From an uncultured Holophagaceae bacterium (GTDB taxonomy: Bacteria; Acidobacteriota; Holophagae; Holophagales; Holophagaceae): a DNA stretch of 5,954 bases. Location: contig CAIYNT010000002.1 of NCBI GenBank assembly GCA_903927605.1, positions 1 to 5,954 of the forward strand, given 5' to 3'. A model generated the notes under the pieces. That model ran no database searches. It saw nothing but the letters and a program-made list of their open reading frames with translations, and had not been told where the DNA came from. Positions 5,508 to 5,954 of the stretch are shown here, piece after piece. Every line of letters starts with the position of its first letter. Positions within the stretch are counted from its first letter, which is position 1. Position numbers and translations under genes: made by a program.

Positions 5508-5538
5508 CCCCCGTGCGGTGCCGCGTGGGGGGGTTATT
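5508..5538 (+). terminator. Likely terminator of the LuxR-DUF4242 unit
   Basis: CCCCCGTGCG (5508-5517) pairs with CGCGTGGGGG (5522-5531) around a four-base loop, GTGC. The two middle pairs are G-U and U-G wobbles in plus-strand RNA but would be A-C mismatches in minus-strand RNA, so the hairpin favours rightward transcription. It is followed by GG and TTATT, a weak U-rich tail. It sits 160 bp after the last DUF4242 stop, leaving a long 3' untranslated region. Confidence 0.6.
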
Positions 5539-5549
5539 ACGACGTCGTA
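5538..5549. repeat. Perfect 12-bp palindrome at the repeat-array border
   Basis: TACGACGTCGTA is a perfect palindrome with no spacer. It begins in the T-rich tail of the terminator and ends where the boundary motif of the tandem repeat begins. It could be a dimeric-protein site or a junction left by insertion of the array. Confidence 0.5.
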
Positions 5550-5954
5550 GCGGCCTAGCTCGCCTGCGATGATTCTGACTCAGCCTATCCTGTGCCTCGC
5601 CCCCGCGGGGTCATGCGCTCCGCGCACGGTCGGTCTGCCTCCTTCTATGGCACGCGCTGCGTGCTCCCACTCGGCTACGCCTCGTGGAGACAGAGCCTCC
5701 CTTCTACGGCCTCATCGCCCCAAGTCCCGCACCGGGCTGCGCGTGGACGCTGTGCTTGGCGCTTCAGCGGTCGAGCTCACCCGCAATAATTCTGACTCGG
5801 CCCATCCTGGGCCTCGCCCCTTCGGGTCATGCGCTTCGCGCACGGTCGGCCTTCGCTCCTGCTACGGCCTCATGGCCCCCGGTCCGGCAGCGGGCTTCGC
5901 CCGTTCGCCGTGCTTGGCGCGTCAGCGGTCGAGCTCACCCGCAATGATATTCAT
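5549..5954. repeat. Imperfect tandem repeat array of hairpin-rich units, continuing past the window
   Basis: A boundary motif beginning AGCGG and including AGCTC occurs at 5549, 5766 and 5924, defining units of 217 bp and 158 bp. The first 62 bases of each unit after the boundary (5572-5633 and 5789-5849) agree at roughly nine positions in ten. The unit ends (5752-5790 and 5910-5948) agree at 37 of 39. The units contain several short stems with three-base loops: TGCGC/GCGCA at 5614-5626 and 5830-5842, CCCC/GGGG at 5600-5610 matching CCC/GGG at 5818-5826, GCACGC/GCGTGC at 5650-5664, GGCCCA/TGGGCC at 5799-5813, and CGGGC/GCCCG at 5891-5903. No supported gene lies inside. It is not CRISPR-like, because units touch with no unique spacers. 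The repeat family is not one I recognise. Confidence 0.8.
5637..5710. repeat. Internal direct repeat explaining the two unit lengths
   Basis: GCCTCCTTCTATGGC (5637-5651) recurs as GCCTCCCTTCTACGGC (5695-5710), with right ends 59 bp apart. The second unit lacks exactly 59 bp here relative to the first, going straight from CGGTCGG to a single CTACGGC copy. Deletion or duplication by recombination or slippage between the two copies accounts for the difference. Confidence 0.65.

Noticed and set aside
5592..5947. Plus-strand frames across the repeat array
   Set aside because: They exist in different frames in each unit, are Ser/Arg/Ala-rich without domains, and are disrupted by the unit-length difference.
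5549..5954. CRISPR array or integron attC sites
   Set aside because: Units are about 160-220 bp and abut without unique spacers, and attC core motifs were not found.

Overview
The window is high-GC bacterial chromosome. The genes are ordinary, with strong G/C preference at third codon positions, and there are two less ordered stretches (about 1653-2010 and 5347-5954). The protein mix is a secreted YceI-family protein, a small double-CDGSH protein, a MarR regulator, a LAL-type LuxR ATPase regulator and DUF4242 proteins. This fits a free-living Gram-negative such as an acidobacterium (Geothrix/Holophaga-like) or a proteobacterium. That assignment is an inference from composition and gene content, not from any marker gene.

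Left block (1-1652). On the minus strand, a signal-peptide-bearing YceI-family protein (1047-460) is followed by an 80-residue protein with two CDGSH iron-sulfur motifs (394-152). A strong hairpin terminator (97-134) closes the pair; its one irregular pair is a U-G wobble only in the minus-strand RNA. A MarR-family regulator (1161-1652) diverges from YceI. The 113-bp gap between them carries two near-identical 12-mers in opposite orientation, centred 42 bp apart. They lie over the -35 and just past the start point of the best YceI promoter, which suggests MarR control of the YceI-CDGSH unit.

Middle gap (1653-2010). No gene can be supported here. It holds a possible marR terminator, a 9-bp perfect hairpin, a 10-bp inverted-repeat pair enclosing about 120 bp, and a likely promoter just upstream of the next gene.

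Right block (2011-5540). An 870-residue LAL/MalT-like LuxR regulator (P-loop ATPase, helical-repeat middle, C-terminal LuxR helix-turn-helix) begins at a TTG codon with no visible Shine-Dalgarno sequence. After 63 bp come two tandem DUF4242 proteins, one without a signal peptide and one with an export signal. DUF4242 is the family of the nickel-binding protein SCO4226. A wobble-containing hairpin at 5508-5531 is the likely terminator. The layout suggests a regulator with a cytosolic/exported pair of small, possibly metal-binding proteins; the function is unknown.

Right edge (5538-5954). After a 12-bp perfect palindrome comes an imperfect tandem repeat, one unit of 217 bp and one of 158 bp, running off the window. 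The units are built from short hairpins with three-base loops. Their 59-bp length difference equals the offset of a direct repeat inside the longer unit. This is the least explained part of the window.
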